From contig CALHVG010000039.1 of NCBI GenBank assembly GCA_938039145.1, positions 1 to 16,169 of the forward strand: a stretch of DNA of 16,169 nucleotides. Direction: 5' to 3'. Below the pieces are notes generated by a model that was not told the DNA's origin, made no database searches, and was given only the letters and a program-made list of their open reading frames with translations. Positions 7,577 to 15,121 of the stretch are shown one piece after another. This stretch comes from an uncultured Treponema sp. (GTDB lineage Bacteria > Spirochaetota > Spirochaetia > Treponematales > Treponemataceae). Position numbers and translations under genes: made by a program. Position 1 is the first letter of the stretch; each line of letters begins with the position of its first letter.

Positions 7577-7896
7577 AGGTTGAAATGAGTTTAAAGCTAA
7601 GTCTGTGCGGAAGATTGCTTTATTTTCTTTTTTTTGATTGAAAGCATTTTTCTGTTTTAAGGCGTTTGTTCTTTTTTAATCAACAGAATTTTTTCGTGTC
7701 AGAATATGCTGTTAGCGATTTATCTTTATATGTAGTGATAACAATTCTGTATGGATATAGTTGATTTTATAAACTATAAAAAATATATTATTTTGAGCCA
7801 TTAAAATAACTACTTTAATATGAAGTGTTTTTATAATTAGAAATCTTGAAAAGACTTGTATACAGAAAAAGTAACATTCTCTGAAGAATATATTTT

Positions 7897-7910
7897 GTTT
7901 CCCGTGAAAC
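7897..7910. other. parS-like site 2 (GTTTCCCGTGAAAC)
   Basis: Matches the parS core with one change (A to C in the left half). The central CG and the outer T and A of the 16-bp consensus (7896 and 7911) are kept. Confidence 0.75.
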
Positions 7911-8115
7911 ATTTTTTTTTCAAAATCAAACCTTATTCCTGTTTTTTTTAATGAGAGTATTTTGTGATTTATTTGTTGGTATTTTTCTAAATTCATAAAA
8001 GTTACTTTGTTAGGAAGGTTTTAGATGTAATATTATTCTGAGACATGCTTTATAAAGCGTATTAAATTTCTAATTAATTTCAAAGTTTGTTTTTTTAATG
8101 ATTCAAATTTACTTT

Positions 8116-8129
8116 GTTTCACATGAAAC
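8116..8129. other. parS-like site 3 (GTTTCACATGAAAC)
   Basis: parS core with the central CG replaced by CA; both half-sites GTTTCA and TGAAAC are intact. Identical to the site at 8366. Confidence 0.8.
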
Positions 8130-8200
8130 TATGTAATTGTAGAGTTTTCATATTTAATAAAATGCTTTTCAGCTTTCAATTTTTGTGTATGAAAAACACA

Positions 8201-8214
8201 GTTTCATGTGAAGC
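8201..8214. other. parS-like site 4 (GTTTCATGTGAAGC)
   Basis: Two changes from the parS core: TG centre and one A to G in the right half. It forms the left arm of a long inverted repeat with the site at 8247-8260. Confidence 0.65.
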
Positions 8215-8246
8215 GTTATTTTTTTTTGTACATAAAAAAAGTAGCT

Positions 8247-8260
8247 GCTTCACGTGAAAC
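8247..8260. other. parS-like site 5 (GCTTCACGTGAAAC)
   Basis: One change from the parS core (T to C in the left half); the CACGTG centre is intact. It forms the right arm of the inverted repeat with site 4. Confidence 0.75.
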
Positions 8261-8365
8261 TGTGTTTTTTTCTTACGTTATTTTTGTTGAAAGTGACGGG
8301 AAATTTTTCTAACTAGGTTCTTTTATATGTTTTTTATTTTTGTCGAAAGAGATTTCTATATTTAT

Positions 8366-8379
8366 GTTTCACATGAAAC
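8366..8379. other. parS-like site 6 (GTTTCACATGAAAC)
   Basis: Identical core to the site at 8116, with a CA centre. It is the last of the six sites; none is seen further right in the window. Confidence 0.8.
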
Positions 8380-8613
8380 GTTGTTTTTATGAAGATAGAA
8401 AATATAGAATGTTTTTAAAAATTCTTATATTCATTTGTGAAGTTATCAAAAATTTATTAAATATATTGAACGGTCATTTGTACTATTTTTTTAAATACGA
8501 AAAATATTTTTGTCTTATTAGAAAAAATCTCTTCTGCAAAATGAAAGAGCATCAATAGAAAATGGTGAATAAAAAACGACTATTTGTTTTTTCTATAGTA
8601 AAATTTATTGAAA

Positions 8614-8688
8614 GAAAATTTTGTTAACTTTGCAATTTTTCAAACATCGTCTTTTTCTTTTTTAGCAGGAAAATTTGTTAATTTGCAA
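8614..8688. repeat. Short imperfect direct repeat
   Basis: GAAAATTTTGTTAACTTTGC at about 8614-8633 resembles GAAAATTTGTTAATTTGC at about 8670-8686, with small gaps. There are only two copies in AT-rich DNA near the origin. It could be a binding site repeat or coincidence. Confidence 0.3.
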
Positions 8689-8975
8689 AGGCGATACTTT
8701 TTGTGGAAAAGAAAAATAATTTATTTTCTTTGTGCAAGAACAACTCATTTTGAAATCGTTGAAAATTTTTGAAAAGCAAATTAATTTTTAATGGCAACGA
8801 AATTTCTGTTCCGTTGAAGAGTTGCGTCAATTTGAAATTTTTGGTTTTTACAAATTACAAAACAGTATTTTTCTTCCAAAATGTTTTGTTTTTATATTTG
8901 TGTTCTATCGAAATTGAAAAAATTATATTGCTCATTTTTTTGCGATTTGTTACCCTTTATTTGTGGAGAAATATT

Positions 8976-9353
8976 ATGAAAAAGGTTGCATTTATTTCCG
9001 GGCTTTTTGTTTTGGCTTTTGTGCTTGGATGTAGTATGTGGGAGTCGTCTCATGATATAGAAATCAGGAACAACACGGATGACGATATATTTATTCTTGG
9101 TTGCAATATTCGTTCGGATATGAAATTTCCGGTGGCGATACAATTAAAGAGAAGCCAAGCGATATCCGTGCGCGGTTCAAATTCTGAAATCGAATTCAGG
9201 CTGAAATATAAAAACGAGGAGTATTCTTTGCGTTCCGGTTATATTCAGGATACTTCAAGTTTTTCTATAACGCTGAAAATTGAAGATTCGGAACTTGTCG
9301 GAGTTGTTAAAACTAAAAACAAGGAATTCAAAGCCGGTATCGTAAAAAAATAA
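8976..9353 (+). CDS. Small lipoprotein of unknown function
   Basis: 125-aa predicted lipoprotein. It starts with MKK, then a hydrophobic signal segment (about residues 4-17) and the lipobox VLGC with the lipidated cysteine at 19. The mature part begins SMWESSHDIEIRNNTDDDIFILG and continues as an apparently beta-rich, soluble domain with alternating hydrophobic residues; no family is recognised. The reading frame is open further upstream to 8769, but that extension is AT-rich and hydrophobic by composition. ATG 8976 has GGAGA at 8965-8969 at good spacing and gives a proper signal peptide, so I choose it. After the stop there is no immediate terminator; the nearest is at 9482-9513. It probably sits in a membrane facing the periplasm or cell surface. 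Real gene likely, role unknown. Confidence 0.8.
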   Translation: MKKVAFISGLFVLAFVLGCSMWESSHDIEIRNNTDDDIFILGCNIRSDMKFPVAIQLKRSQAISVRGSNSEIEFRLKYKNEEYSLRSGYIQDTSSFSITLKIEDSELVGVVKTKNKEFKAGIVKK

Positions 9354-9408
9354 AATGACTTTTGCGGCTGGTATAAAAATCGGGAATTTTATATAATCTG
9401 ATTCCGTT

Positions 9409-9483
9409 ATGAGGATTGTAAAAGAAAAATATTGCTTGACGTTGCTTTGTTTATTTTTAATGCGGTTTGTTTTGGTTTTCTAA
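9409..9483 (+). CDS. Possible 24-residue hydrophobic peptide
   Basis: ATG at 9409 opens a 24-codon frame, hydrophobic in its C-terminal two thirds (CLTLLCLFLMRFVLVF), ending at TAA 9481-9483. A perfect TATAAT lies at 9392-9397, so a transcript would start almost at the ATG. The stop codon overlaps the first bases of an intrinsic terminator. No ribosome binding site is present. It could be a leaderless leader peptide, a short membrane peptide, or just a chance frame in a short transcript. Confidence 0.2.
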   Translation: MRIVKEKYCLTLLCLFLMRFVLVF

Positions 9484-9513
9484 ACTGAATTCTTAGGAAT
9501 TCAGTTTTTTTTT
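9482..9513 (+). terminator. Intrinsic terminator upstream of carB
   Basis: Perfect 11-bp stem AAACTGAATTC (9482-9492) / 9497-9507 with a TTAG loop and a T run to 9513. It ends rightward transcription from the lipoprotein gene at 8976 or from the short unit starting near 9400, and separates them from carB. Confidence 0.88.
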
Positions 9514-9539
9514 ACCCAAAAGAAATCGTAAGGGGTTTT

Positions 9540-9650
9540 AGGGGGCGGAGTTTTTATAGCGATTTTCGTTATGAGGAAATTCTGCCCCCTAGGAGAAGGG
9601 GGTGTGGTGAAGACCTTCGGGCTGAACCCGGGGGGGAAGACTTTCCCCCT
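9540..9650 (+). promoter_or_regulatory. Structured GC-rich leader of carB
   Basis: A sharp GC-rich island in AT-rich surroundings. The first hairpin pairs AGGGGGCGGAGTTT (9540-9553) with 9577-9590 through 14 pairs including two G-U. Its loop contains a further possible helix (ATAGCGA with TCGTTAT). CCCCCT at 9585-9590 can instead pair with AGGGGG at 9597-9602. A last hairpin pairs GGGGGAA (9632-9638) with TTCCCCC (9643-9649). Mutually exclusive G-run/C-run pairings suggest an RNA switch or attenuator, but no poly-T follows directly, so translational control or a dispersed intergenic repeat are equally possible. It matches no riboswitch class I know. Confidence 0.45.
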
Positions 9651-9667
9651 CTTGATGGATTTTTATT

Positions 9668-9672
9668 AGGAG
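9668..9672 (+). promoter_or_regulatory. carB ribosome binding site
   Basis: AGGAG, 6 nt before ATG 9679, fixes the carB start. It lies 18 nt after the last leader hairpin, so folding upstream could affect access to it. Confidence 0.8.
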
Positions 9673-9678
9673 ATATAT

Positions 9679-12600
9679 ATGAAAGAAAACAAAAAGGTTC
9701 TTATTATCGGGTCGGGACCGATTGTGATTGGGCAGGCGTGCGAATTTGATTATTCGGGGACGCAGGCGTGCAAGGCGCTTCGGGAGCAGGGATATAAAAT
9801 TGTTTTGGTTAATTCGAATCCCGCCACAATTATGACGGATTCTGTGATGGCGGATGCGACGTATATCGAGCCGTTGAATGTGCGGCGTTTAAGTCAAATT
9901 ATCGAAAAAGAACGGCCTGACGAACTTTTGCCGAATCTTGGCGGACAAACGGGCTTGAATATGGCAATGGAACTGAACAAGGCGGGAATCCTTGATAAAT
10001 ACGGCTTAAAAGTTATCGGGGTGAACCTTGAGGCTATTGAACGCGGCGAAGATAGAGAGATTTTCAAGGAAACTATGAAATCGCTGGGAATTGAAACGCC
10101 CAGGTCGGGGATTTGCCATTCCGTTGAAGAAGCGGAAAAAATTGTAGAGGAAATCGGGTTCCCTGTTGTTGTGCGGCCTGCATATACGATGGGCGGACAA
10201 GGCGGCGGATTTTGCTACAACGTAGAGGAACTTAGAACGATTGTCTTGAACGGGCTGGATCTTTCTATTACTCGCCAGTGTCTGATTGAGGAATCGATTT
10301 TGGGTTGGGAAGAACTTGAGGTCGAGGTTGTCCGCGATTCAAAAAATCAGCTGATTGCGGTTTGCTTTATAGAAAATATTGATTCGGTCGGTGTTCATAC
10401 GGGCGATTCGCTTTGCGCGGCTCCGTTTCTTACGATAAATCCTTTGCTTGAAGAAAAATTAAAAGAAATGGCGTTCAAAATTGTTGAATCAATCGGGGTT
10501 ATTGGCGGAACGAATGTTCAGTTTGCACACAATCCCGATACGGGTAGGGTGGTGATAATTGAAATAAATCCCAGAACCTCCCGTTCTTCCGCGCTGGCAT
10601 CCAAAGCCACCGGATTTCCGATTGCGCTTGTTTCGGCAAAACTTGCAGCCGGACTTACGCTCGACCGGATTCCGTATTGGCGGGACGGTTCGCTTGACAA
10701 ATATACTCCGGGCGGCGCACCCGACGGAGATTACGTTGTTTTGAAATATGCCCGTTTTGCTTTTGAGAAATTCCGCGGTATAAAAGATGAACTTGGAACT
10801 TCGATGAAAGCGGTGGGCGAAGTCATGTCAATCGGAAAGACTTTTAAAGAGGCATTGCAGAAAGCTGTCCGCGGTCTTGAAATCAGACGAAGCGGGCTGG
10901 GATTTGCAAAAGATTTCAACAAAAAGACCGCGGACGAACTTTGCGAAATGCTTAGAACGCCGTCGTCGGAAAGATATTTTCAGCTTTACGAGGCGATTCG
11001 GAAAGGCGTTCCTCTTAAAAAATTGCACGAAATTACTTATGTAAAAATGTATTTTCTTGAGCAGTTGAAGGAACTTGTGGACGAGGAAGAGGAATTGCTA
11101 AAATCCATGGGAAGTTTTCCGCCGGACGATTTGCTTGTCAGGGCAAAGCGGAACGGATTTTCGGATAAATATCTTTCCAAGATTCTGCGGGTTTCGGAAA
11201 AGGACATTCGCGACAGGCGCAAAAAGTTGGGAATAAAAGAAGCGTGGCTGAAAGTTCCGGTATGCGGCGTTGAAAATTCGAATTATTATTATTCCACGTA
11301 CAATGCCGAAGATAAATCCGCGGCTACGCGGAATAAAAATAAGGTCATGATACTGGGCGGAGGGCCGAACAGAATCGGGCAGGGGATTGAGTTCGATTAT
11401 TGCTGCTGTCATGCGGCAATGCAGTTGAAAGAACTCGGCTATGAAACAATAATCGTGAACTGCAATCCCGAAACGGTTTCTACGGACTACGACATTTCCG
11501 ACAAGTTGTATTTTGAGCCGGTAACAACGGAAGATGTTCTTCAGATTTATGAAAAGGAACAGCCGTTGGGAGTCATTGTTCAGTTCGGCGGACAAACCCC
11601 TCTGAATATCGCCAGGGAACTTCAGGAAAACGGCGTGAATGTTCTGGGCACTTCGATTGATTCTATCGATGCGGCGGAAGACAGAGACATTTTTAGGCAT
11701 ATGATGGAAAAACTTGAAATTCCAATGCCTGAAAGCGGAATGGCTATAAATTTTGACGAAGCAAAAGACCTTGCCGAAAAAATCGGATATCCGATTATGA
11801 TTCGTCCTTCGTTCGTGCTTGGCGGCAGGGGAATGGAAGTTATTTATGACGAGGCGGCGTTGTGGGAATACGTGGAAAAAGCGGTCGGCGTAACGCCTGA
11901 CAGACCTTTGCTTATTGACAGATTTTTGAAGCATGCTCTTGAATGCGAGGCTGATGCGCTTTGCGACAAAAGCAATGTTTACATTCCTGCAATAATGGAA
12001 CACGTTGAACTTGCCGGCGTTCATTCCGGGGATTCTGCCTGCGCAATTCCTGCATTTTCGATTCAAAAGGACAACCTTGACACGATAAAAAAATATACCG
12101 AAAAAATTGCGGAATCTCTTCATGTGTGCGGTCTTATGAATATTCAATACGCAATAGAAAACGGAAAAGTATATGTTATCGAAGCGAATCCGCGTGCCAG
12201 TAGAACGGTTCCGCTTGTCTCAAAAGTTTGCGACACGCAAATGGCTCGGCTTGCCACCCGTCTGATGCTTGGAGAATCGCTTTCGTCTTTGAATTTGAAA
12301 GAAAAGACAATTCCGTATTACGGAGCAAAAGAAGCCGTTCTTCCGTGGAACAGATTTCCCGGTGTTGACCCGATTCTTGGACCTGAAATGCGTTCCACGG
12401 GCGAGGTTCTGGGGCTTGCCGACTCGTTTCCCGTTGCATTTTACAAGGCGGAAGAGGCCGCAAACTCCGAACTTCCGAAAGCTCCGATGGCTTGGGAGAA
12501 CAAGAAAGTTCTTCTTTCATTCAGCGACAAAGAATCAGTTGCGGGCGAGCAGGTTCTTTCTGTGGGAAAAATTTTGACAAATCTTGGTTTTACGCTTGTT

Positions 12601-12930
12601 GCCACTGACGGAACTGCGGATTTTTTCAATAAGAACGGAATAAAATGCGCCGTTGTGCATAAAATCGGTGCAGGCCGCCCCGATGTTGTGGATATGATAA
12701 TGAATCGGGAAGTGGCACTTGTCATAAATACGCCGAAAGCAAAGCGGAACTATGCCGAAGACAGAAAGACAATACGCAAAGTTTGCTTAAAATATAAAGT
12801 TTCGTATATAACGACTTTGGCAGGTGCGATTGCAGCGGCAAAAGGAATCCAAGCGATTTTTGAAAACAAAGGCGAAGAAGGCGGCGTAAAATCTTTGCAG
12901 GAATTTCATGCAATGATAAAACAACGCTAA
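9679..12930 (+). CDS. carB: Carbamoyl phosphate synthase large subunit
   Basis: Large subunit (1083 aa, family norm about 1070) of carbamoyl phosphate synthase. It makes carbamoyl phosphate from bicarbonate, two ATP and ammonia delivered by the CarA glutaminase subunit, feeding pyrimidine and arginine synthesis. Two homologous synthetase halves are visible. The first starts KKVLIIGSGPIVIGQACEFD (6-25), with ATP-grasp residues VVRPAYTMGGQGGG at 164-177 and EINPRTSRSSALASKATGFP at 295-314. The second starts KVMILGGGPNRIGQGIEFDY (555-574), with MIRPSFVLGGRGMEV and EANPRASRT. A helical oligomerisation segment lies between them (about 400-550). The C-terminal MGS-like allosteric domain starts near 955 (TDGTADFF, INTPK). 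All key blocks are intact. No carA is adjacent, so the glutaminase subunit must be encoded elsewhere. It sits alone between a structured leader and a bidirectional terminator, suggesting a monocistronic unit. Confidence 0.96.
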   Translation: MKENKKVLIIGSGPIVIGQACEFDYSGTQACKALREQGYKIVLVNSNPATIMTDSVMADATYIEPLNVRRLSQIIEKERPDELLPNLGGQTGLNMAMELNKAGILDKYGLKVIGVNLEAIERGEDREIFKETMKSLGIETPRSGICHSVEEAEKIVEEIGFPVVVRPAYTMGGQGGGFCYNVEELRTIVLNGLDLSITRQCLIEESILGWEELEVEVVRDSKNQLIAVCFIENIDSVGVHTGDSLCAAPFLTINPLLEEKLKEMAFKIVESIGVIGGTNVQFAHNPDTGRVVIIEINPRTSRSSALASKATGFPIALVSAKLAAGLTLDRIPYWRDGSLDKYTPGGAPDGDYVVLKYARFAFEKFRGIKDELGTSMKAVGEVMSIGKTFKEALQKAVRGLEIRRSGLGFAKDFNKKTADELCEMLRTPSSERYFQLYEAIRKGVPLKKLHEITYVKMYFLEQLKELVDEEEELLKSMGSFPPDDLLVRAKRNGFSDKYLSKILRVSEKDIRDRRKKLGIKEAWLKVPVCGVENSNYYYSTYNAEDKSAATRNKNKVMILGGGPNRIGQGIEFDYCCCHAAMQLKELGYETIIVNCNPETVSTDYDISDKLYFEPVTTEDVLQIYEKEQPLGVIVQFGGQTPLNIARELQENGVNVLGTSIDSIDAAEDRDIFRHMMEKLEIPMPESGMAINFDEAKDLAEKIGYPIMIRPSFVLGGRGMEVIYDEAALWEYVEKAVGVTPDRPLLIDRFLKHALECEADALCDKSNVYIPAIMEHVELAGVHSGDSACAIPAFSIQKDNLDTIKKYTEKIAESLHVCGLMNIQYAIENGKVYVIEANPRASRTVPLVSKVCDTQMARLATRLMLGESLSSLNLKEKTIPYYGAKEAVLPWNRFPGVDPILGPEMRSTGEVLGLADSFPVAFYKAEEAANSELPKAPMAWENKKVLLSFSDKESVAGEQVLSVGKILTNLGFTLVATDGTADFFNKNGIKCAVVHKIGAGRPDVVDMIMNREVALVINTPKAKRNYAEDRKTIRKVCLKYKVSYITTLAGAIAAAKGIQAIFENKGEEGGVKSLQEFHAMIKQR

Positions 12931-12938
12931 AATTTCCG

Positions 12939-12976
12939 GCAATGAAAAAAAAATTTCTTGCATTGCGCTTTTTGTA
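12939..12976 (+). terminator. Weak candidate terminator after carB
   Basis: GCAATG at 12939-12944 pairs with CATTGC at 12961-12966 with additional A/T pairing inside, followed by GCTTTTTG. The stem is interrupted and the T run short. The stronger hairpin at 13118-13160 probably does most of the work. Confidence 0.35.
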
Positions 12977-13117
12977 ACTTTGCTGATTGACAATAATCCG
13001 CCGTGAAGTTTTATAACAATTTGTTAATTCGAGTTTTCTGTCTTCCCGATTGTTGAGGAGGAAGTTCCTGAAATTGTTGTTATGTGTTGTTCGTCGCGCC
13101 GGTTTCATTTTTCCGGA

Positions 13118-13160
13118 TAAAAAAAGAGGTCTGTTACAAACAAACAGACCTCTTTTTTAG
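13118..13160. terminator. Bidirectional terminator between carB and aspS
   Basis: A 16-bp perfect stem (13120-13135 with 13143-13158, core GAGGTCTGTT) and 7-nt loop, flanked by an A run on the left and a T run on the right. It works as an intrinsic terminator for both convergent genes. The aspS stop codon is at 13171-13173, about 12 bp away. Confidence 0.93.
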
Positions 13161-13170
13161 TTTTTGTCTA

Positions 13171-15003
13171 TTAGTCTTCTTTTTCTGTGCAAATTATATG
13201 CAAATCTTTTAGCTGCTGTTCATCTACAGGGCTTGGACATTCGTCCATCGGGGAGGCGGCAAGATTGTTCTTCGGGAACGCAATTACTTCGTGGATTGAT
13301 TCTTCGTGGCGCATAAGCATTACAAGTCTATCCAATCCCGGCGCAATTCCGCCGTGAGGAGGCGCACCGAATTTAAAAGCGTTCACCAAAAAGCCGAATG
13401 CTTTTTCCGCGCGCTCCCGGCTGTATCCTACGATTTCAAAAATGCGTTCCTGCAATGCGGGGTCGTTGATACGCATAGAACCGGAAGCAAGTTCGTAGCC
13501 GTTCAGAACCAAGTCGTACAGGTCGCCTTTTACCGCTCCCGGATCGGATTCGAGTGAGTCCCAATACTGTTTTTGCGGCAGCGTGAACATATGGTGTTCG
13601 GTTTCCCATTTGTTTTCTTCGATATTCCATGCAAAATACGGAAAATCCACAATCCATACAAAATGGAATTCGTCGTTCGGTTCGTAAAGATTAAGGTCTT
13701 TTCCTAATTGTTTTCGAACCGCGCCCAATGCCGTGCAGGCTGTTTGCCAATCCGAATCGCTTACGAACAGAAGCAAATCGTTTTTCTGCGCATTAAGTTT
13801 TTGGCAGATTTCCGATTCTTTTCCGCTGAAGAACTTTGAAATTCCGCCTTCAAAAATGCCCTCGGAATTGAGTTTCATCCATGCAAGACCTTTCGCTTTA
13901 TAAGTCTTTGCCACGGATTCCAACGCCTCGATGTTCTTTCGTGAATATTTGTCGGCTGCGTTTTTAACGACCAAAGCCTTGAGTCCGCTTCTTTTGTGCC
14001 GCTGTACATTTCGTCCGGCATTTTCCGCGCCGCTTTTGAATGCGTTAAAATCCGCCAGGGACGCCATAAACGCCGCGTCCTGCATTTTCATTGCAAAGCG
14101 AAGGTCAGGTTTGTCGCTTCCATAGAGGTCGAACGCATCTTCCCACGAAAGCCTGTCGAATTTTGCGGGAAGGTCGATGTTCATTGTCTTTTTGAAGATA
14201 TGAGAAAGCATTCCTTCGGTTGTGGAAAGAACTTCCTCCCGATTCGTAAAACTCATTTCCATATCGATTTGCGTGAATTCCGGCTGCCTGTCTCCGCGTG
14301 CATCTTCGTCCCTGTAGCATCGTGCAATCTGAAAATATTTATCGAATCCCGATACCATCAAAATCTGCTTATAAAGCTGCGGAGATTGCGGCAATGAGTA
14401 GAATTTTCCGGGATGAACGCGGGACGGCACAAGATAATCGCGCGCGCCTTCCGGGGTGGATTTTATGAATGTTGGAGTTTCAATTTCCAAAAATCCTTTT
14501 GAAGTAAGATATTCTCTTGCGGCAAATGTAACTTGGCTTCGGAGAATTATATTTTTCTGCATCGGCTCCCGACGAAGGTCAAGATAGCGGTATTTTAGAC
14601 GTAAATCTTCATTTGGAAGAACAATAGAACCGTCTTTTTGCCGAACTTCTTCTATTGAAAAAGGAAGTTCTTGCGAAACCGTAAAGATTTCTATATCCGA
14701 GGCTTCAACTTCGATTTCGCCGGTCGGCATTTCGGAGTTTACGTCTTTTTCCGCGCGGGCTGCAACAATTCCTTCAACTGCAATGCAATATTCCGATTTA
14801 AGGGAGGCCGCAATCTTTTTTACCTGCTCGCAGGCGCTGTCGCCTACCGTCACCTGGGTGATTCCGTAGCGGTCTCTAAGCCGAATGAAAACAAGGGCAC
14901 CAAGATTTCGGGTTCGGCTGACCCATCCGTTCAATACAACTTTCTTGCCGACATCCGATTTTCTTAAATCGCCGCAAGTTACCGTCCGTTTTGTGTTTTC
15001 CAT
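13171..15003 (-). CDS. aspS: Aspartyl-tRNA synthetase
   Basis: Class IIb aminoacyl-tRNA synthetase charging tRNA(Asp) with aspartate in the cytoplasm. From ATG 15003 it is 610 aa, close to the bacterial norm of about 590. Order: N-terminal OB-fold anticodon-binding domain (about 8-110, VLNGWVSRTRNLGALVFIRL); YRYLDLRR at 138-145; motif 1 region FLEIETPTF at 171-179; motif 2 with FQIARCYRDEDARGDRQPEF at 224-243; a bacterial-type GAD insertion at roughly 290-430; motif 3 GIAPGLDRLVMLM at 552-564. The frame stays open upstream to a TTG at 15096, but that extension has no family resemblance and lies over hairpins, so I use ATG 15003. No good Shine-Dalgarno precedes either start. It converges with carB at a shared terminator. 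Whether it is strictly tRNA(Asp)-specific or also charges tRNA(Asn) cannot be told here. Confidence 0.95.
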   Translation of the reverse strand: MENTKRTVTCGDLRKSDVGKKVVLNGWVSRTRNLGALVFIRLRDRYGITQVTVGDSACEQVKKIAASLKSEYCIAVEGIVAARAEKDVNSEMPTGEIEVEASDIEIFTVSQELPFSIEEVRQKDGSIVLPNEDLRLKYRYLDLRREPMQKNIILRSQVTFAAREYLTSKGFLEIETPTFIKSTPEGARDYLVPSRVHPGKFYSLPQSPQLYKQILMVSGFDKYFQIARCYRDEDARGDRQPEFTQIDMEMSFTNREEVLSTTEGMLSHIFKKTMNIDLPAKFDRLSWEDAFDLYGSDKPDLRFAMKMQDAAFMASLADFNAFKSGAENAGRNVQRHKRSGLKALVVKNAADKYSRKNIEALESVAKTYKAKGLAWMKLNSEGIFEGGISKFFSGKESEICQKLNAQKNDLLLFVSDSDWQTACTALGAVRKQLGKDLNLYEPNDEFHFVWIVDFPYFAWNIEENKWETEHHMFTLPQKQYWDSLESDPGAVKGDLYDLVLNGYELASGSMRINDPALQERIFEIVGYSRERAEKAFGFLVNAFKFGAPPHGGIAPGLDRLVMLMRHEESIHEVIAFPKNNLAASPMDECPSPVDEQQLKDLHIICTEKED

Positions 15004-15081
15004 AGAAAAGTATTTTAATGAATTGCATTCTTGTGAACAATAAGAAATTTTGCTGTTTACTGCGGACATATTTATGCTTTT

Positions 15082-15121
15082 CGGACTTTGCTGCAAGTCC
15101 GTTTTAGCGGAAGGAACCGCT
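15082..15121 (-). promoter_or_regulatory. Tandem hairpins in the aspS leader
   Basis: Reading leftward toward aspS: AGCGG/CCGCT (15117-15121 with 15106-15110, 6-nt loop), then four A residues, then a perfect 7-bp stem CGGACTT/AAGTCCG (15095-15101 with 15082-15088, 6-nt loop). They sit 80-120 nt before the aspS ATG. No T run follows on the minus strand, so they are not terminators in that direction. No T-box features are recognisable. Possible leader structure of unknown role. Confidence 0.35.

Larger units (their letters stand above)
8192..8269. repeat. Inverted repeat carrying two parS-like sites
   Basis: Arms at 8192-8214 and 8247-8269 are reverse complements over 23 nt with one mismatch, separated by 32 nt. 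The arms contain parS-like sites 4 and 5 plus the shared flank AAAAACACA, so similarity extends beyond the ParB site. The spacer holds T7 and A7 runs around GTACAT that could pair as well. The whole block could extrude a cruciform, or fold as an RNA hairpin followed by T residues if transcribed. Confidence 0.8.
7302..8975. other. AT-rich non-coding origin region
   Basis: A gap of nearly 1.7 kb between gyrA and the next credible gene. It is strongly AT-rich with many T runs. Short open frames occur on both strands (for example around 7712-7996 and 8340-8558), but they have no ribosome binding sites, have AT-driven composition, and overlap the DnaA-box and parS-like sites, so I do not call genes. 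Contents: a terminator, three DnaA boxes in 7485-7558, six parS-like sites in 7563-8379, a two-copy direct repeat near 8614 and 8669, and a variant DnaA box (TGTGGAAAA) at 8702-8710. Taken together this looks like a chromosomal origin with a ParB loading zone. Confidence 0.7.

Noticed and set aside
7712..7996. Open frame on the minus strand in the origin region (94 codons)
   Set aside because: Low-complexity AT-rich translation, no ribosome binding site, no recognisable protein, and it overlaps a parS-like site.
8340..8558. Open frame on the plus strand (72 codons)
   Set aside because: Phe/Lys/Ile-rich product expected from AT-rich DNA; it runs through parS-like site 6 and has no convincing ribosome binding site.
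8769..8975. N-terminal extension of the lipoprotein frame
   Set aside because: Composition matches the non-coding AT-rich spacer; the internal ATG at 8976 has a ribosome binding site and begins a proper lipoprotein signal peptide.
9639..9665. Last carB leader hairpin as an intrinsic terminator
   Set aside because: The T-rich stretch begins about 11 nt after the stem, too far for a standard intrinsic terminator.
11098..12147. 349-codon minus-strand frame inside carB
   Set aside because: Antisense shadow of a highly conserved plus-strand gene; its product is rich in Arg, Phe and His and has no domain.
15004..15096. 31-residue N-terminal extension of AspRS from a TTG
   Set aside because: No resemblance to AspRS N-termini, no ribosome binding site, and it spans a hairpin; the family's OB fold begins just after ATG 15003.
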